A stretch of 64,000 bases of DNA from Mantamonas sphyraenae (GCA_026936335.1 JAPMXV010000059.1:62001-126000), one strand, 5' to 3'. Shown: positions 43,001 to 53,045, counted from the first letter of the stretch. Numbers and translations: made by a program. The notes: generated from the sequence alone by a model not told the origin.

Positions 43001-46000
43001 TGGTTGAACACAGGTTGCTTGTACACAATCAGTGGCTGCAGCAGTGCCGTGTAGCTGGTGCCACCGTTGCTCGACACCTCCACCGTCTGTGATCCCACAG
43101 ACAGTGACACAGGTACCGTGCAACGCACTTCACTGGTTGACAACACAACCACTCCGCTCGCTGCCACGCCACCGATGCGCACAGCCACGGCGTCGCCAAG
43201 CATGTTGGATCCAACAATCCTCACCGCACGCCCACTGCTCACTGGAACCTGCGCCGGTTCCACACTCGTCACACTCGGTGCAAGCACACGCAGCTCGGCA
43301 CCAGGTGCAGAGCTCTCAACCCCGTCATTCAGCGAGATCGCAAGGTTCACCGTCGTCACAGGCAGTGCAGGGATCGCACAGTCCACCGCGCTGCTGTTCA
43401 CAAACACACACCCTGACGGAAGAGACGTCACAATGCTGCTCACGTTCACAAACCCACTGCCCGTCACCGTCACCCGTGTTGCCCGTTGCGATGCCACTTC
43501 CTTCGGTTGCACACCCGTCACACTCACAGCTGAGTGGTACACAAACTGCCCAGCACTCACGAAATCCTCGCCGTTCAGCGCCACATACACTCCCACAGGC
43601 CCCACATACCCACCCTCCGTGGCAGGTGTGCTGAACCGCAGCTGCGTGCCATCCACTTGCACAGGAACAACCACCCGGCTGAATGTCGTCGTGTTCACAC
43701 GCACACGGATCCCACTCAACTGTGTGTACTCCCCAAACAGGCTCACTGACGTCCCACCGCTGCTCAAGCCCAATGCAGGTTGCGTACGGTTGAACACAGG
43801 TTGCTTGTACACAATCAGTGGCTGCGGCAATGCCGTGTAGCTGGTGCCACCGTTGCTCGACACCTCCACCGTCTGTGATCCCACAGACAGTGACACAGGT
43901 ACCGTGCAACGCACTTCACTGGTTGACAACACAACCACTCCGCTCGCTGCCACGCCACCGATGCGTACAGCCACGGCGTCGCCAAGCATGTTGGATCCAA
44001 CGATCCTCACCGCACGCCCACTGCTCACTGGAACCTGCGCCGGTTCCACACTCGTCACACTCGGTAGAACTGTGCGCAGCGACACTTGACCGGCCAGATT
44101 GGTCTGTGTAGCATCCAACTGGCCATTCATCGACACAAGAACCTCGTAATCCCCCCCTGACAGAGCTGGCACCTCACAACGAATTGCGCTTTGGTTCAGC
44201 ACCTGCGCAGAAACATCCACAGTTCCAAAACGCACGGTGACCATCCCTGTGTCCACAAATCCGCTACCGACGATGGTGACGTTTGCAGCGAGATTTGCGG
44301 CCACAGTCTTGGGCAGGATTGTTTGCAGCACCGGACGCGTTGCAACCGTCATCACATACCCGGCGACGGATGCAAAGTCTCGTCCGTTGGTCGTCATCGA
44401 TACAACTGTTTGTCCAAGTGGCAGTGCAAGCGGGGCGGTGCATCGAATCAGGGTTGAGGAGACGTAGGTTGCAGTCACCTCGGTGGTGTTGAATTTGCAG
44501 CGCAGATTGGGTCCTGTTTCGTTGAATCCGGAGCCTGTCAGTGTCATCACCGTTCCACCGATGTTGGTGCCCCATGCAGGATTCACTGTATCCAGCTTGA
44601 ACAGGGTCAACTCCACCCATGGGCTCCACTGCTGTCCGTTCAGTGCAATTCCGACCTCGCCACGTCCAGGCGCGTCGAGCTGCGGAAGAACCACGGTTAC
44701 AGACGCTGCAGACACCCACGTTCCGGGTTGTACTGATACAGTGCCGGCCGACGAGCGGAATCGCACACGGATCTCGCTGCTTGTGTTGGCAAAGCTCCTG
44801 CTTTCATCCGGCGACAGTGCCAGCTGCACACCCTGGCCATCGAGAGGGGCGGTCGAGGGGCTCACCGACTTGAGGCCGTGCGGTTCGTACAGGGCAAAAG
44901 TGTGCTGCTGCGCCAGATCCTGTTGGCCATTCGGAGCGAGGCTGACGACGGCCGCCAGTGTCTGCCCGGCTGCCAACGGTGGAATTGTGAATGCCTGCGT
45001 CGATACGGAAACCACCCCGTTCACAAAAGACCCATTGAGAGTGCTGACGGAACCCCCGGGGGGCGAAATGGTGACCCGAGGCGTGTCGCGGCCGTCGATG
45101 AGCGAGCCTCCCTGCAGATTCACCTGTGTGCCTCCTGTGCTCAGTCCACTGTGTACATCCAACGAGGTGAATGTGCTGTTGTACGCAAAGAAGAAGCCAC
45201 CTGAGACTGCGTGCCACTGCTGGCCATTCAAACTGACGGCCACTCCCTGGTTCCCGTACTGCAATGGGTTGCCTGTGCTGCACGATACTGTGGTCGTGCT
45301 AACGCCTGTGGCAGCAGAGACAGTGCTCCCAAACATGCACCGAGCCAATGACGGGTCGCGGTTGGACAAATCGGCGCCAGCCACCACAACAGTGGAAAAC
45401 CCTGTTTGCGGCCCGCTTTTCACAGAAAATGGGCCAAACTGGGTCCCAAAGTAGTCCATGGTTGGTGGGATATAGCCGGGCTCGGTTTGCACATACACTT
45501 TAACGTTTGCATTGGCAAAGCCTAGAGAGGGCGAGGTGCAGTTCATGCGGCTGGTTGAAACGACCGTGCACGGGCCACTGGTGGCCGTGGTGCCGTTGGT
45601 TGCCTCTACTGTGATGGTGTTGCCATTGACAAAGTTTCCACCGCGCACATCGAGGATGGTTCCACCCTCGATGGGCGACAACACAGGGGAAACTGTTTGC
45701 ACAGAGGCAAACGTGACATTGCACACAGTGCTGCCCAGCGCAAAGTTGGTTGTCCCCGTTGCACATTCAAAGCATGTGCTCAGACCCGTCACGTTTCCAA
45801 ACGTGCCCGGTGCACATCGTGGGCAATCTTCATCGCGTTCGCTCGCTTGCGGCTTGGCCAGGATGTTTCCTGAGAATCGACCCAGCGCCGTACATCCGTT
45901 TTGGTGCACTCGTGTTCTCACGAGGAGACCGTCTTCTGGACCGCCCAGATTGGGTTGTGTGAGTGTGCTGGTGGTGCTGCCAACCACAAAGAGCGAGCCG

Positions 46001-47148
46001 GTAGAGGGAGCGATGGCGAGTCCTTTGCCATCTTCGTCTCCATCAGATGCCCCCACAAACTGTGTCCATTGCTCGGTGCCCGTCGCGTTGAATCTTACAA
46101 TGAACATGTCCTCTTGGCCGATGGTTGGCGTGGAGAAGATGCTGCCTGCTGCGAACCCGGCGACAACCACGGTTCCATCCGAATCGGTCGTCATCGACCG
46201 CGCCCTGTCGTTCCCAGTTGTTCCAAAGCCTTTTGTCCACAGGATTGATCCCGTAGAGTTGACTGCAATCACCATGGCGTCGGCCGAAGAACTGGGTGGG
46301 TTGTGTCCGTTGAAATCGTTCCCCACATAGCCAGCAATGTAGATGCTATCCATGATGGGTGACACAGCAATGCCTTCACCTGCGTCCGTGCTGGTGCTCC
46401 CCATGGTGCGGCCCCACAAAAATGTGCCTGCCGTGTTGAACGCAGCGACGAAAATGCGCGTCCCGGAACCACTGAGGGATTCTCCAATGACACCTCCCGT
46501 ACTCCCTGTAGTGTAGATGGTCTTCTGGTCAGAAGACAGCGCGATGCCAGCAGCATTATCCGTTGCAGTGGTGCCGTACTGCTTGATCCAGTTGATGGCT
46601 CCTTGGGAGGACATGGACACAACAGCCGCGTCACGGCCTCCAACCTGTACCTGCCCAGGGAGGGCTCCATCGGCAGAGGCATGTACGTACAAGGTGGGCA
46701 CAGAATCATTGGTGACCACGATCGTTTGGGCACTGTCGAGGCCGGACGATCCAAACGTCTGTGTCCACAACTGCGTGCCGTTTGAATGGTACGCGACGAC
46801 AAACACCTCGCCGTTTGAGCCTTCCCTGTACGATCCCGCGGCAAAGACAACACTCGAGGCCTCATGGGTGGCCACAGCATTGAAAATATCATTGTTTGAT
46901 CCTCCCAGCTGGACGAACCAGTTGGCTGTGAGACCGGTTGCTTCAAAGCTGATCAGGAACGGATCCTGGAGGCCATGGTTCGTTTGTCCCGGAAACGTCC
47001 CAGAAGTACCTCCCACGACAAACACTGACCCTGGGAGTGTAGCCACACCCTCAACAAAATCTCTTCCGCTCGTTCCAAATTGTTGGGTCCAGTCTGCGTG
47101 TGCGAGGGAGACAAAAAGAAGGAACACGAAAAAAGTGTGTCGCTTCAT
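40036..47148 (-). CDS. Giant surface protein: beta-propeller repeats, TIG/IPT array, Cys-rich region, multi-TM C-terminus
   Basis: One uninterrupted exon of 2370 aa from ATG 47148, which begins a signal peptide (KRHTFFVFLLFVSLAHA). The ORF extends 67 codons upstream but without a signal-like start. Residues about 20-440 are repeats of the type GVA...SVFVVGGT...WTQQFG (SBBP-like beta-propeller). Next comes a Cys-rich CPRCAPGTFGNVTGLSTC module. About a dozen TIG/IPT folds occupy residues 480-1830, a second Cys-rich part (CQCSPRFY, CAPCPSNAECAGRL, CGTCSAGYY) follows, then about 6-8 TM helices with FNLDTAAPECSLASAW between the first ones. The tail is acidic (DTEMAELDKTGASDD). The TM module with the PECS segment recurs, as far as I recall, in uncharacterised protist TIG proteins. 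A sensory, adhesion or channel role is possible but unproven. A recent internal duplication lies at 42490-44062. Confidence 0.85.
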   Translation of the reverse strand: MKRHTFFVFLLFVSLAHADWTQQFGTSGRDFVEGVATLPGSVFVVGGTSGTFPGQTNHGLQDPFLISFEATGLTANWFVQLGGSNNDIFNAVATHEASSVVFAAGSYREGSNGEVFVVAYHSNGTQLWTQTFGSSGLDSAQTIVVTNDSVPTLYVHASADGALPGQVQVGGRDAAVVSMSSQGAINWIKQYGTTATDNAAGIALSSDQKTIYTTGSTGGVIGESLSGSGTRIFVAAFNTAGTFLWGRTMGSTSTDAGEGIAVSPIMDSIYIAGYVGNDFNGHNPPSSSADAMVIAVNSTGSILWTKGFGTTGNDRARSMTTDSDGTVVVAGFAAGSIFSTPTIGQEDMFIVRFNATGTEQWTQFVGASDGDEDGKGLAIAPSTGSLFVVGSTTSTLTQPNLGGPEDGLLVRTRVHQNGCTALGRFSGNILAKPQASERDEDCPRCAPGTFGNVTGLSTCFECATGTTNFALGSTVCNVTFASVQTVSPVLSPIEGGTILDVRGGNFVNGNTITVEATNGTTATSGPCTVVSTSRMNCTSPSLGFANANVKVYVQTEPGYIPPTMDYFGTQFGPFSVKSGPQTGFSTVVVAGADLSNRDPSLARCMFGSTVSAATGVSTTTVSCSTGNPLQYGNQGVAVSLNGQQWHAVSGGFFFAYNSTFTSLDVHSGLSTGGTQVNLQGGSLIDGRDTPRVTISPPGGSVSTLNGSFVNGVVSVSTQAFTIPPLAAGQTLAAVVSLAPNGQQDLAQQHTFALYEPHGLKSVSPSTAPLDGQGVQLALSPDESRSFANTSSEIRVRFRSSAGTVSVQPGTWVSAASVTVVLPQLDAPGRGEVGIALNGQQWSPWVELTLFKLDTVNPAWGTNIGGTVMTLTGSGFNETGPNLRCKFNTTEVTATYVSSTLIRCTAPLALPLGQTVVSMTTNGRDFASVAGYVMTVATRPVLQTILPKTVAANLAANVTIVGSGFVDTGMVTVRFGTVDVSAQVLNQSAIRCEVPALSGGDYEVLVSMNGQLDATQTNLAGQVSLRTVLPSVTSVEPAQVPVSSGRAVRIVGSNMLGDAVAVRIGGVAASGVVVLSTSEVRCTVPVSLSVGSQTVEVSSNGGTSYTALPQPLIVYKQPVFNRTQPALGLSSGGTSVSLFGEYTQLSGIRVRVNTTTFSRVVVPVQVDGTQLRFSTPATEGGYVGPVGVYVALNGEDFVSAGQFVYHSAVSVTGVQPKEVASQRATRVTVTGSGFVNVSSIVTSLPSGCVFVNSSAVDCAIPALPVTTVNLAISLNDGVESSAPGAELRVLAPSVTSVEPAQVPVSSGRAVRIVGSNMLGDAVAVRIGGVAASGVVVLSTSEVRCTVPVSLSVGSQTVEVSSNGGTSYTALLQPLIVYKQPVFNHTQPALGLSSGGTSVSLFGEYTQLSGIRVRVNTTTFSRVVVPVQVDGTQLRFSTPATEGGYAGPVGVYVALNGEDFVSAGQFVYHSAVRVTGVQPKEVASQRATRVTVTGSGFVNVSSIVTSLPSGCVFVNSSAVDCAIPALPVTTVNLAISLNDGVESSAPGAELRVLAPSVTSVQPAQVVVASGRSITIFGASILGDAVAVRIGGVAASGVVVVSNSEVRCTVPVSLSVGSQTVEVSSNGGTSYTALPQPMVVYHLPVVASVFPPAMPLSGGTTIRLKGSMSTLSVVPKVVLKDAEGWESVAVSGTRPVATPSDMLVTLPAYKRLEGAAATLSVHLALNGIDFVDTGRTVTTYPSPTLTLVDPAVKNPDQDLVVTIQGTGFFNSSAVQIQLGGNPVVTPLTIAPTAITFRSPVSDPQGVYLVKVSLDDGAHFSASSSVVFRILAEPIACPLNTAPVVDTPTRIEDCQCSPRFYRADAQPGKACAPCPSNAECAGRLLQPVPQQGFFAAGSGDNLKFVQCAVKEACVGGGGNGGQQCAKGYEGLLCGTCSAGYYKLSDTCQPCREGNGATVVALAVLLIAYLFFVRRQARNESKATGTVAALAITHLQVMSTFGDYRVNWPESVQEVLSYFSLANFNLDTAAPECSLASAWTVETRFWVTMALPVIVLCGLLLRLLLEYVHSEWVRSRGSSFRTNHPSFCEEPDASLSSIRYALATLRYRFSTFFTEADRVGATSLRYLVNEMLFSMGLLYITLCTRVLELFDCTEVRTGVSVLDVAPDIECWSGDMHSRLILPALVFGLLYVIGTPVIFLLVVRSGKTEEDRNSEVFQQKFSTLFGKFSANYFWFESMLLLRKAAVVAVKLYGTSQPALQGLMGLLVLGASTLVHFNMMPYLTKAQNSLESVLLVESLVLLLLGMVFVTESDTLAREAWNYLTVGIALSVVVVCVAYIALDVWRGLQPGSNRAKSRRSAVQDTEMAELDKTGASDD
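42490..44062 (-). repeat. Two tandem 786-bp units plus a partial third within the TIG gene
   Basis: Units at about 44062-43277 and 43276-42490 are nearly identical, each coding for 262 residues from PSVTSVEPAQVPVSSGRAV to APGAELRVLA. A partial, more diverged third copy covers about 42489-42236 (PSVTSVQPAQVVVASGRSI). The period is a multiple of three, so the frame is kept. Differences are a handful of substitutions, such as V/A in GGYVGP versus GGYAGP. Confidence 0.92.
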
Positions 47149-47504
47149 GCGAATATGTGACAAATTGTGTGTGTCAGCACCTGCTGCTGCCCCAAGGGTA
47201 TCCTGGTGTGTCCTGGAAACTTCTACCCCTCTTCCCTGTTTAAGAGAACATCTCCTTGCCGGGATTGTCTCACCATCTTCGATTTGGCTTGGTTGCGGAA
47301 ACGGCGAGCCCTGGAAGTGTGGTCTCCTGCTGGAGACACGCCGCAGCACGCCATCCTACACCCACACGTGTGACGAAGGGTGGAGCTTGGCATACTGTGC
47401 ACATTGGCAAGACTGGGGGGCCAGAAGGGGGACCGTCAACGGGTCGACAACGTGTTTTGGTGTGAACATCAATTCATTCCATTCCATTCCATCATTGTCA
47501 TCCA
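47149..47504. other. Intergenic spacer, 356 bp
   Basis: This spacer holds the promoter side of the giant TIG gene and the 3' flank of the CTL gene. It contains a CATTCCATTC short repeat near 47475-47492. No RNA gene or conserved frame was seen. The TIG gene's open frame continues to 47349 without a convincing start. Confidence 0.5.
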
Positions 47505-49857
47505 TCAGTCCTCAATCAACTCCCTCAACTCATCGCGGTAGTGATGCTCGGTGGTTTCCTGGCTGCGGTCGATGAGGACACTGAGGAGGATGGTGTCGAT
47601 GCCGATCTCAAAGATGGTAAAGAAGATGGTGGCGACACCAAAGCCAAGGAGCATGACAATGGCCACGGGGATGGCATAGTAGTTGACTTCGACGTTGGGC
47701 ATGAAGCGAAGGAGGGCGTAGGTGGTGACGCCCGCGGCACCGGCGACAAAGAACTTGCCGAGGAACATGAGGAACGGGCCGACCATGTTGACGATGGCCA
47801 CGTCGAGGAGACGGCCGACAATGAGCTTGAAGGACTCGTACGAGGCGCGGCAAAAGTTGTCGCCGGTGATGGAGATGTAGATGTAGGCGTTCTTGGAGAA
47901 GAACTTGAGGAAGCGGATGATGCAGTCGAGGCAGCACTTGATGCAGGTGAGGCAGTAGCGCAGGAGAGCCATCTGGTCCGGGTTGGTTTGCAAATCCTTC
48001 TCCAGCATCCAGACCAGCGAGCGCAGGAATTGCACAATGGCCAGGATGAAGGAGCCGAGGGCGGCTGAGCCCATGTGGAAGCGAACCACGTTGGAAAAGG
48101 CGTCGCGCACGGGCGTCTCGTCGCTGTTGCCCTCAAGGTGCTCCTTCTCGGTGGCTGTGGCCCAGTACCAGGTGGCCACGGAGCCACCGATGGTCATGTG
48201 GCCGATGGCCTGGGTGAAGGCCAGGATCCAAAACAGACCAAAGAGCACGGCCAGACGCAGGTAGAGCAGGTAGTTGCCCTGAAGGTACTCGTTGGTGGTG
48301 TCGTCAGGAATGGAACCCAGGAAGAGGGCGGTGGCACACCAGTAGGTGAAGAAGCCCAGCTGGACAAAGAACATGACCACCGGCAACATAAACACACCCC
48401 GCACCACACGCACAGCCTCGGCCGCCTCCTGAATGATCACCGAGGCGGTGCTGATGCGACGTGCCAACCAGATGACCACAAGGACGGCCAGACCAAACAG
48501 GCCGCACATGACGTAAAAGAGGACTTCCAGCGCCTGCACAAAGCCCGTGGCATACTTGTTGTCGTCATCCGATGAGCTGCTGGCTGCCTGCAACTCCGCC
48601 GACTGTGTGGTCCACTGCCAGTACGAGGCGGCGGTGAGGCCGCCCAGCATGAGGAGAAAGAGGATGAGCGTGGCCCACACCATGAACCGAGCCGCATAGG
48701 CCAGAATGACCAGCCAAATGAAGCACAGCACCAGGGCCGCCCCCACACCACACAGCATCCACATCCAGTTGTTGGCCACGTCGCCAAGGTACATGGACAC
48801 GCGCTGCGACTCGTAGCTCTTGCTCATCTCCTGCTTCAGCGCGGTTGCGTTGCCGCTGCTCTGGTCACGCGGAGCACACCGGTAGAAATCTGTGTGTGTG
48901 TCGGCCCCATGGCCATGGTGGATGCGGTGTGTGTGGGTCAGTGTGGGAGGCACAGGGATGCGGGACAAGGCGTGGGGGCCAGTCCGGGATGGAGGCTGGG
49001 CGGGCCCATCGCGTCGTGGATTTTTCCCGCGACGCAGCACGTACAGCTCTTGGTTTTGTAGGGACAGAAGCACGTGGGACTGGTGGTAAAGGGACGACGC
49101 TTGCTGGTTGCGGGTTGAACTCCGTAGTTACACACTAGGTCTTTTTCGTCGCATGATACGTCGTCGACTGAGCCGGCGCCAGGGCATTCTGCGCGTGTGA
49201 AATGGGGGGTTGTCCAGGACACACGCCGTCGTGAACACAGGCATAGGGCAGAAGCAGGAAGCGGCAGACGTGCGTGATGTGTGCAACGGGACACGGTGAG
49301 TAGTGGCAACCGTGGTGTGTGAGTCGGCGTGTGTGTGTCTGTGGGGGGTGGGCAGCGCTGCGGTGGAATCCGACGAATACGTACTGGAGACACAGAGAGA
49401 GAACTTGGGCTGCAGGATGTTGGGCCTGTAGAGGTACTTGTTGTTGATGAGGTCGAGGTTGGTCTTGGGGTTCATGGTGCCGCACACATTGCCGGCAGAG
49501 TCCTCCGGGAAGAAGAGGCTGGTTGGGGAGCGTGGTGAGCAATGTCAGTTTTTCCGTTTCAAAAAACGGCGGGAAAGGTGAGAGCAAGGCAGCGGGGGAG
49601 GCCCAATGGGAGGCGGACCGGGCATGAGAGTGGGGCATCCGTAAAGACGGATGCCTGGGGAGGCCTTGGGTGGGTGGACATGCAGCAACACACCTTCGTG
49701 GGTCGCCATTCATAAAGGCGAGCACAGAGATGCCAATAAAGGCAAGCACAAAGAGCACAAAGAGCAGGCAGAAGAGGACGTCGCGGCAGACACGGTCCTC
49801 GCGATGGAGAGGGCCCTCAATGACATCCGCCTTGTACTCGGATTGATTGTTTCCCAT
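47505..49857 (-). CDS. Choline-transporter-like protein (CTL/SLC44 family)
   Basis: Four exons: 49857-49694, 49518-49385, 49188-49045 and 48889-47505, with phases 2, 1 and 1 all fitting; 608 aa. The start MGNNQSEYKA is followed by TM1 (DVLFCLLFVLFVLAFIGISVL) and the family ectodomain (GNVCGTMNPKTNLDLIN, SLCVSKCPG, FYRCAPRD) with paired Cys. About ten TM helices follow, including GSAALGSFILAIVQF and KNAYIYISITGDNFCRAS, which are strong CTL signatures. The second residue Gly after Met could be myristoylated. Family members move choline and related amines across the plasma or mitochondrial membrane for phosphatidylcholine synthesis. The terminal exon has a long hydrophobic core without introns, while the ectodomain is split by three small introns. 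Confidence 0.93.
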
Positions 49858-50101
49858 CGGTGCTTGTGTGTGTGGAGATCGGTGTGGGTGCGATTGTGCA
49901 CGGCACGGCAGGAAATTTGGGAAGCCAAACGGGAACTCGGCGTTGATGATTGGGTGAATTTGGAGGACGAGGAAGACGGGGGAAAGTGGATGTTGGTCAG
50001 GGGGACAGGGACATGCCAAAGTTTGGCTGCAGTTCATTCACAAGGATTTTTTCCCACGGGTTGGGCGACGATGGGACGCAGTGTGGACACAAGACATGTC
50101 A

Positions 50102-52045
50102 TCACTCCTCCTCGACGGCTTGCTTGAGCTGTGCAAGGGCCTGTTTGTACTCGGGGACAAGGTAGTGGAGATCTTGGGCGGGATGGTGAATCTCGGCCAT
50201 GGAACCAGCGTGGTGTGCCTTGGCGAGCATGCTGTTGAAGTGACGATACTCTTTGGACTGGAGGAGGTTGTAGCAGACACCGCGAGCGCCTGCGCGTGCT
50301 GTACGTCCCACACGATGGACATAGGTGCGAATGTGCACGGGGACGTCGTAGTTGACGACGGCATGGACGTTGTCGATGTCCATGCCACGTGCCATGGAGT
50401 CGGAACAGACGAGGACGTGGACGCGTGCAGCACGAAAGTCGTCGAGGATGCGGTCGCGTGCACGCTGGTCGAGTTGGGAGGAGTATTCGGCGACGGTGAG
50501 GCCCTGAAAGTGGGCCAGGAGGAGAGCAAGGCGATGGGTGCTCTGCACGGACGAGGTGAAACAGATGACACCCGTGCGTTGGGTGTCGTCGAGCACCCTG
50601 CGCAGCAGGTGGACAAGGACCATGGGTTTGTCGCCGGCACTGTCGCACAACACCTTGTACTCCGTGAGCCCCGCCGGCGTGGTGTACTTGCCGTCCACAC
50701 TGGTGCTGAACATCCGTGGCCGCACCAGTTTCAACTCGGCAATCTGCTTCGGATTCTGCGTCAGCGTGGCTGAAAAGAGCAGCTTTTGCAGCGGCACGCC
50801 ACGCGCACGCACACACCGCATCAGACTCTCCATCTCGGACGGTTCGGTCTTCCAGTTGCGCCACGTGTGCACCTGTCCTCCTCCGTCCTCCTCCTCCCGT
50901 GTGCGTGGATCGCGTGTGGCTGCGGCCAACACCCGTGGCAACCATCCTTGGTAGGACTGCGTGAGCAGCCGATCAGCCTCATCGACGACGAGGAAGCGCA
51001 AATGTTGCAAATCAAACCCTTCTGTGCCTTCCAGATGGTCCATGAGACGACCGGGCGTACACACGAGAACGTCTGCGTTCAGGACATGGGCCTGCTCCTC
51101 CGCAAACGAGTGCTGTCCCATGGCAATGGCCACACGCACACACGTGTCCCGTGCCACCGCCTCAAACACGGCCTGCACCTGTGTGACCAGGTTGCGCGTG
51201 GGCAGAATCACAAGTGCACGCAGCCGGCACACACGACGGGCCATCAGCGCGTGCACAATGGGCAACACATAACACAGCGTCTTGCCCGAGCCCGTGGGTG
51301 CACTCACACACGTGTCGTGCACCGCCGCCTCACTCACAGGCACAAACGCAGGCACACGCCCCGTGCCCGACGACAAGGTGGTGGAGGACGAAGAAGAAGA
51401 GGAGGAAGAAGAGGAGCCACGCGTCCATGACGCAAGCAGGTGCGGAATCACCGCATTCTGTACAGCAAACAGGGACTCGATGCCCTCGCGCGCAAGATTG
51501 TCCAGCAGTACCTGGGCCAGTCCCAACTGCGTGAGAGGCACCGGCGTTTCGTCGTCGCTGATCTGCACCGCCTCTTTCATCCACTGCGGCAGCACCACCT
51601 CCACACGACTGCGTTTGGGTGCAGGTTCGTCCAGCGCACGGTGGTGGCGGCGTTGTTCATCATCATCGTCGTCGTCGTCGTCGTCATCCTCTGTGTCGGA
51701 GGACGAGTCGTCGTGGCTGTGGCTGGAGGAGGCCGCCGCGGCCGCCGCCGCATGCCCAGCAGACGAAGCCGACGACTCTGAGCCAGCTGAGGACAAAGAG
51801 GACAAGGAAGCGACGGATTCGGCATCGCTGTCCTCATGTGCGTCCATGTGTGTATGTGTGTCGTGTGTGTGGAGTGTGTGTGTGTCGTCGTTGTCGTCGA
51901 CATCGTCCAGCTTGCGCTTGCGAGACTCCACCTTGGCTCGCAACAATTGCAGTTGCCGCTCCTTACGCGCCCTCCTCTCGTTCCGCTTCTCTTGCTTCTT
52001 TTTGTCCTCATGCGCCTCGCTCTGGTAGCGATGCACACGGAACAT
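50102..52045 (-). CDS. DDX51: DEAD-box ATP-dependent RNA helicase, DDX51/Dbp6-like
   Basis: Single exon of 647 aa from ATG 52045 (MFRVHRYQ). Upstream in-frame Met codons lie inside the divergent neighbour and are not favoured. A basic N-terminus, then a His/Asp/Ser-rich low-complexity segment with poly-Asp, precede the helicase core. The Q-like IESLFAVQNAVIP, motif I APTGSGKT, Ia PTRNLVTQV, TPGRL, VVDEADR (DEAD), SAT, and C-terminal HRVGRTARAG are all intact. The FAVQNAVIP element in place of the usual Q-motif, the Ser-rich insert before motif I, and NWKTEPSEMESL fit the DDX51/Dbp6 branch, which works in early 60S ribosomal subunit assembly in the nucleolus. Divergent from the gene at 52104. 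Confidence 0.9.
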   Translation of the reverse strand: MFRVHRYQSEAHEDKKKQEKRNERRARKERQLQLLRAKVESRKRKLDDVDDNDDTHTLHTHDTHTHMDAHEDSDAESVASLSSLSSAGSESSASSAGHAAAAAAASSSHSHDDSSSDTEDDDDDDDDDDEQRRHHRALDEPAPKRSRVEVVLPQWMKEAVQISDDETPVPLTQLGLAQVLLDNLAREGIESLFAVQNAVIPHLLASWTRGSSSSSSSSSSSTTLSSGTGRVPAFVPVSEAAVHDTCVSAPTGSGKTLCYVLPIVHALMARRVCRLRALVILPTRNLVTQVQAVFEAVARDTCVRVAIAMGQHSFAEEQAHVLNADVLVCTPGRLMDHLEGTEGFDLQHLRFLVVDEADRLLTQSYQGWLPRVLAAATRDPRTREEEDGGGQVHTWRNWKTEPSEMESLMRCVRARGVPLQKLLFSATLTQNPKQIAELKLVRPRMFSTSVDGKYTTPAGLTEYKVLCDSAGDKPMVLVHLLRRVLDDTQRTGVICFTSSVQSTHRLALLLAHFQGLTVAEYSSQLDQRARDRILDDFRAARVHVLVCSDSMARGMDIDNVHAVVNYDVPVHIRTYVHRVGRTARAGARGVCYNLLQSKEYRHFNSMLAKAHHAGSMAEIHHPAQDLHYLVPEYKQALAQLKQAVEEE

Positions 52046-52103
52046 TGTGGTCGGAGTGTTGGACAGGACTGGCCACGCGCTCGCAGCCAACCTCGGCCCC
52101 CGC
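52046..52103. promoter_or_regulatory. 58-bp divergent spacer between DDX51-like and two-TM genes
   Basis: If both chosen start codons are right, two genes share a 58-bp 5' region. It contains no obvious box. The downstream gene could alternatively have an upstream exon inside the helicase gene, which would make this not a promoter. Confidence 0.35.
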
Positions 52104-52993
52104 ATGCAAGACCTGGGCAAGGGGGAATCCCCTCCTGCGTCGCTTTCGCCTGTGGACGAAAAGTTCCGGGCCAAGTATGCGGTCGAGGATGCCGATGGCT
52201 CCTGGTTGAGGGAGTTTGGGCACAACAACTTCACTTTCATCCGCGGCGGCCGCTTTGTCCTCTTTGACAAGGTGCCGGCTGCCATGGGCAACATCCCTCT
52301 GGACGAATTGAATGCACCCATGTTGGCGTGTGAAGAGATCTTTCGCAACACATCCGTTTTCACACAGTATGCCGCCCGTCTCGGGTTTTCCCTGCTGTTC
52401 GTGGGCATCCTCGTCCTCCTTGGCTTCCCGGCCATGACGGACGGCAGCCAAGGAGAATTGGCAGTCATTCCAGCGCTGCTGTGTATCCTGGGTGCCGCTT
52501 GCATTGGATGGCACTTCTTCCAAATGTCGTCGTTGGTGCCAGGAAGGGTGAGTTTGTGGTGATGCTGATGCTGACGATGCTTGGTGTCGAAGAGAGAGAG
52601 AGAGTGTGTGTGTGTGTCCCTCTCGAAAAGCTGACCTCAACACACCCATCATTGCTCGTGTGTCCGACGCAGTGGCACACGGAGTGCAGCCAGATCTGTG
52701 AGCAGGCGTCGAAGAAAGCATCGTACCGTGCATCGAACCTCAACGTCTCGTTTGTGTTCAAGACGCCGTGGGCGGCGACCAAGGAAGGGTACGACGTTGA
52801 GGCGTACACGCGTACACGGAGCAGTGCCAAACCGTTGCTCCTCATGCTTGTGTACCAGCTGGACTCGGTTCACGAGCGTCAGGAGGAGAAGAGTGGCCGT
52901 TCCCTGGCATCGATTCGCATGGGAGGCGCACAGGCAACACCGGCGGGCCCGCCCCCGGGTTTCGAGGATTACACAGCCAATGAACGGGTTTAG
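52104..52993 (+). CDS. Two-TM protein of unknown function
   Basis: Exons 52104-52547 and 52673-52993, phase 0; about 254 aa. The soluble N-terminal part (residues 1-90) contains FGHNNFTFIRGGRFVLFDKVP. It is followed by two adjacent TM helices (ARLGFSLLFVGILVLLGFP and LAVIPALLCILGAACIGWHFF). The second exon encodes a soluble domain of about 105 residues with a KAL-like basic patch and a Pro/Gly-rich end. No recognised family. The hairpin of two TM helices in the middle, with both ends on the same side, is the main visible feature. The intron carries GA and GT repeats. The next gene's upstream ATG (52980) overlaps this gene's last codons, but a later ATG is preferred there. Confidence 0.7.
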
Positions 52994-53045
52994 AAGGAAA
53001 AGGTGGAAGGTGGAAGGTGCGCCGGCGGAGGCAGCGACGGACGAA

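Noticed and set aside
42272-43840. Plus-strand 260-codon ORF pairs across the tandem repeat
   Set aside because: They are antisense copies of the TIG duplication, offset by the 786-bp period.
47149-47349. Extension of the giant TIG gene to an upstream Met at 47349
   Set aside because: The extension is not signal-like, while ATG 47148 begins a clean signal peptide.
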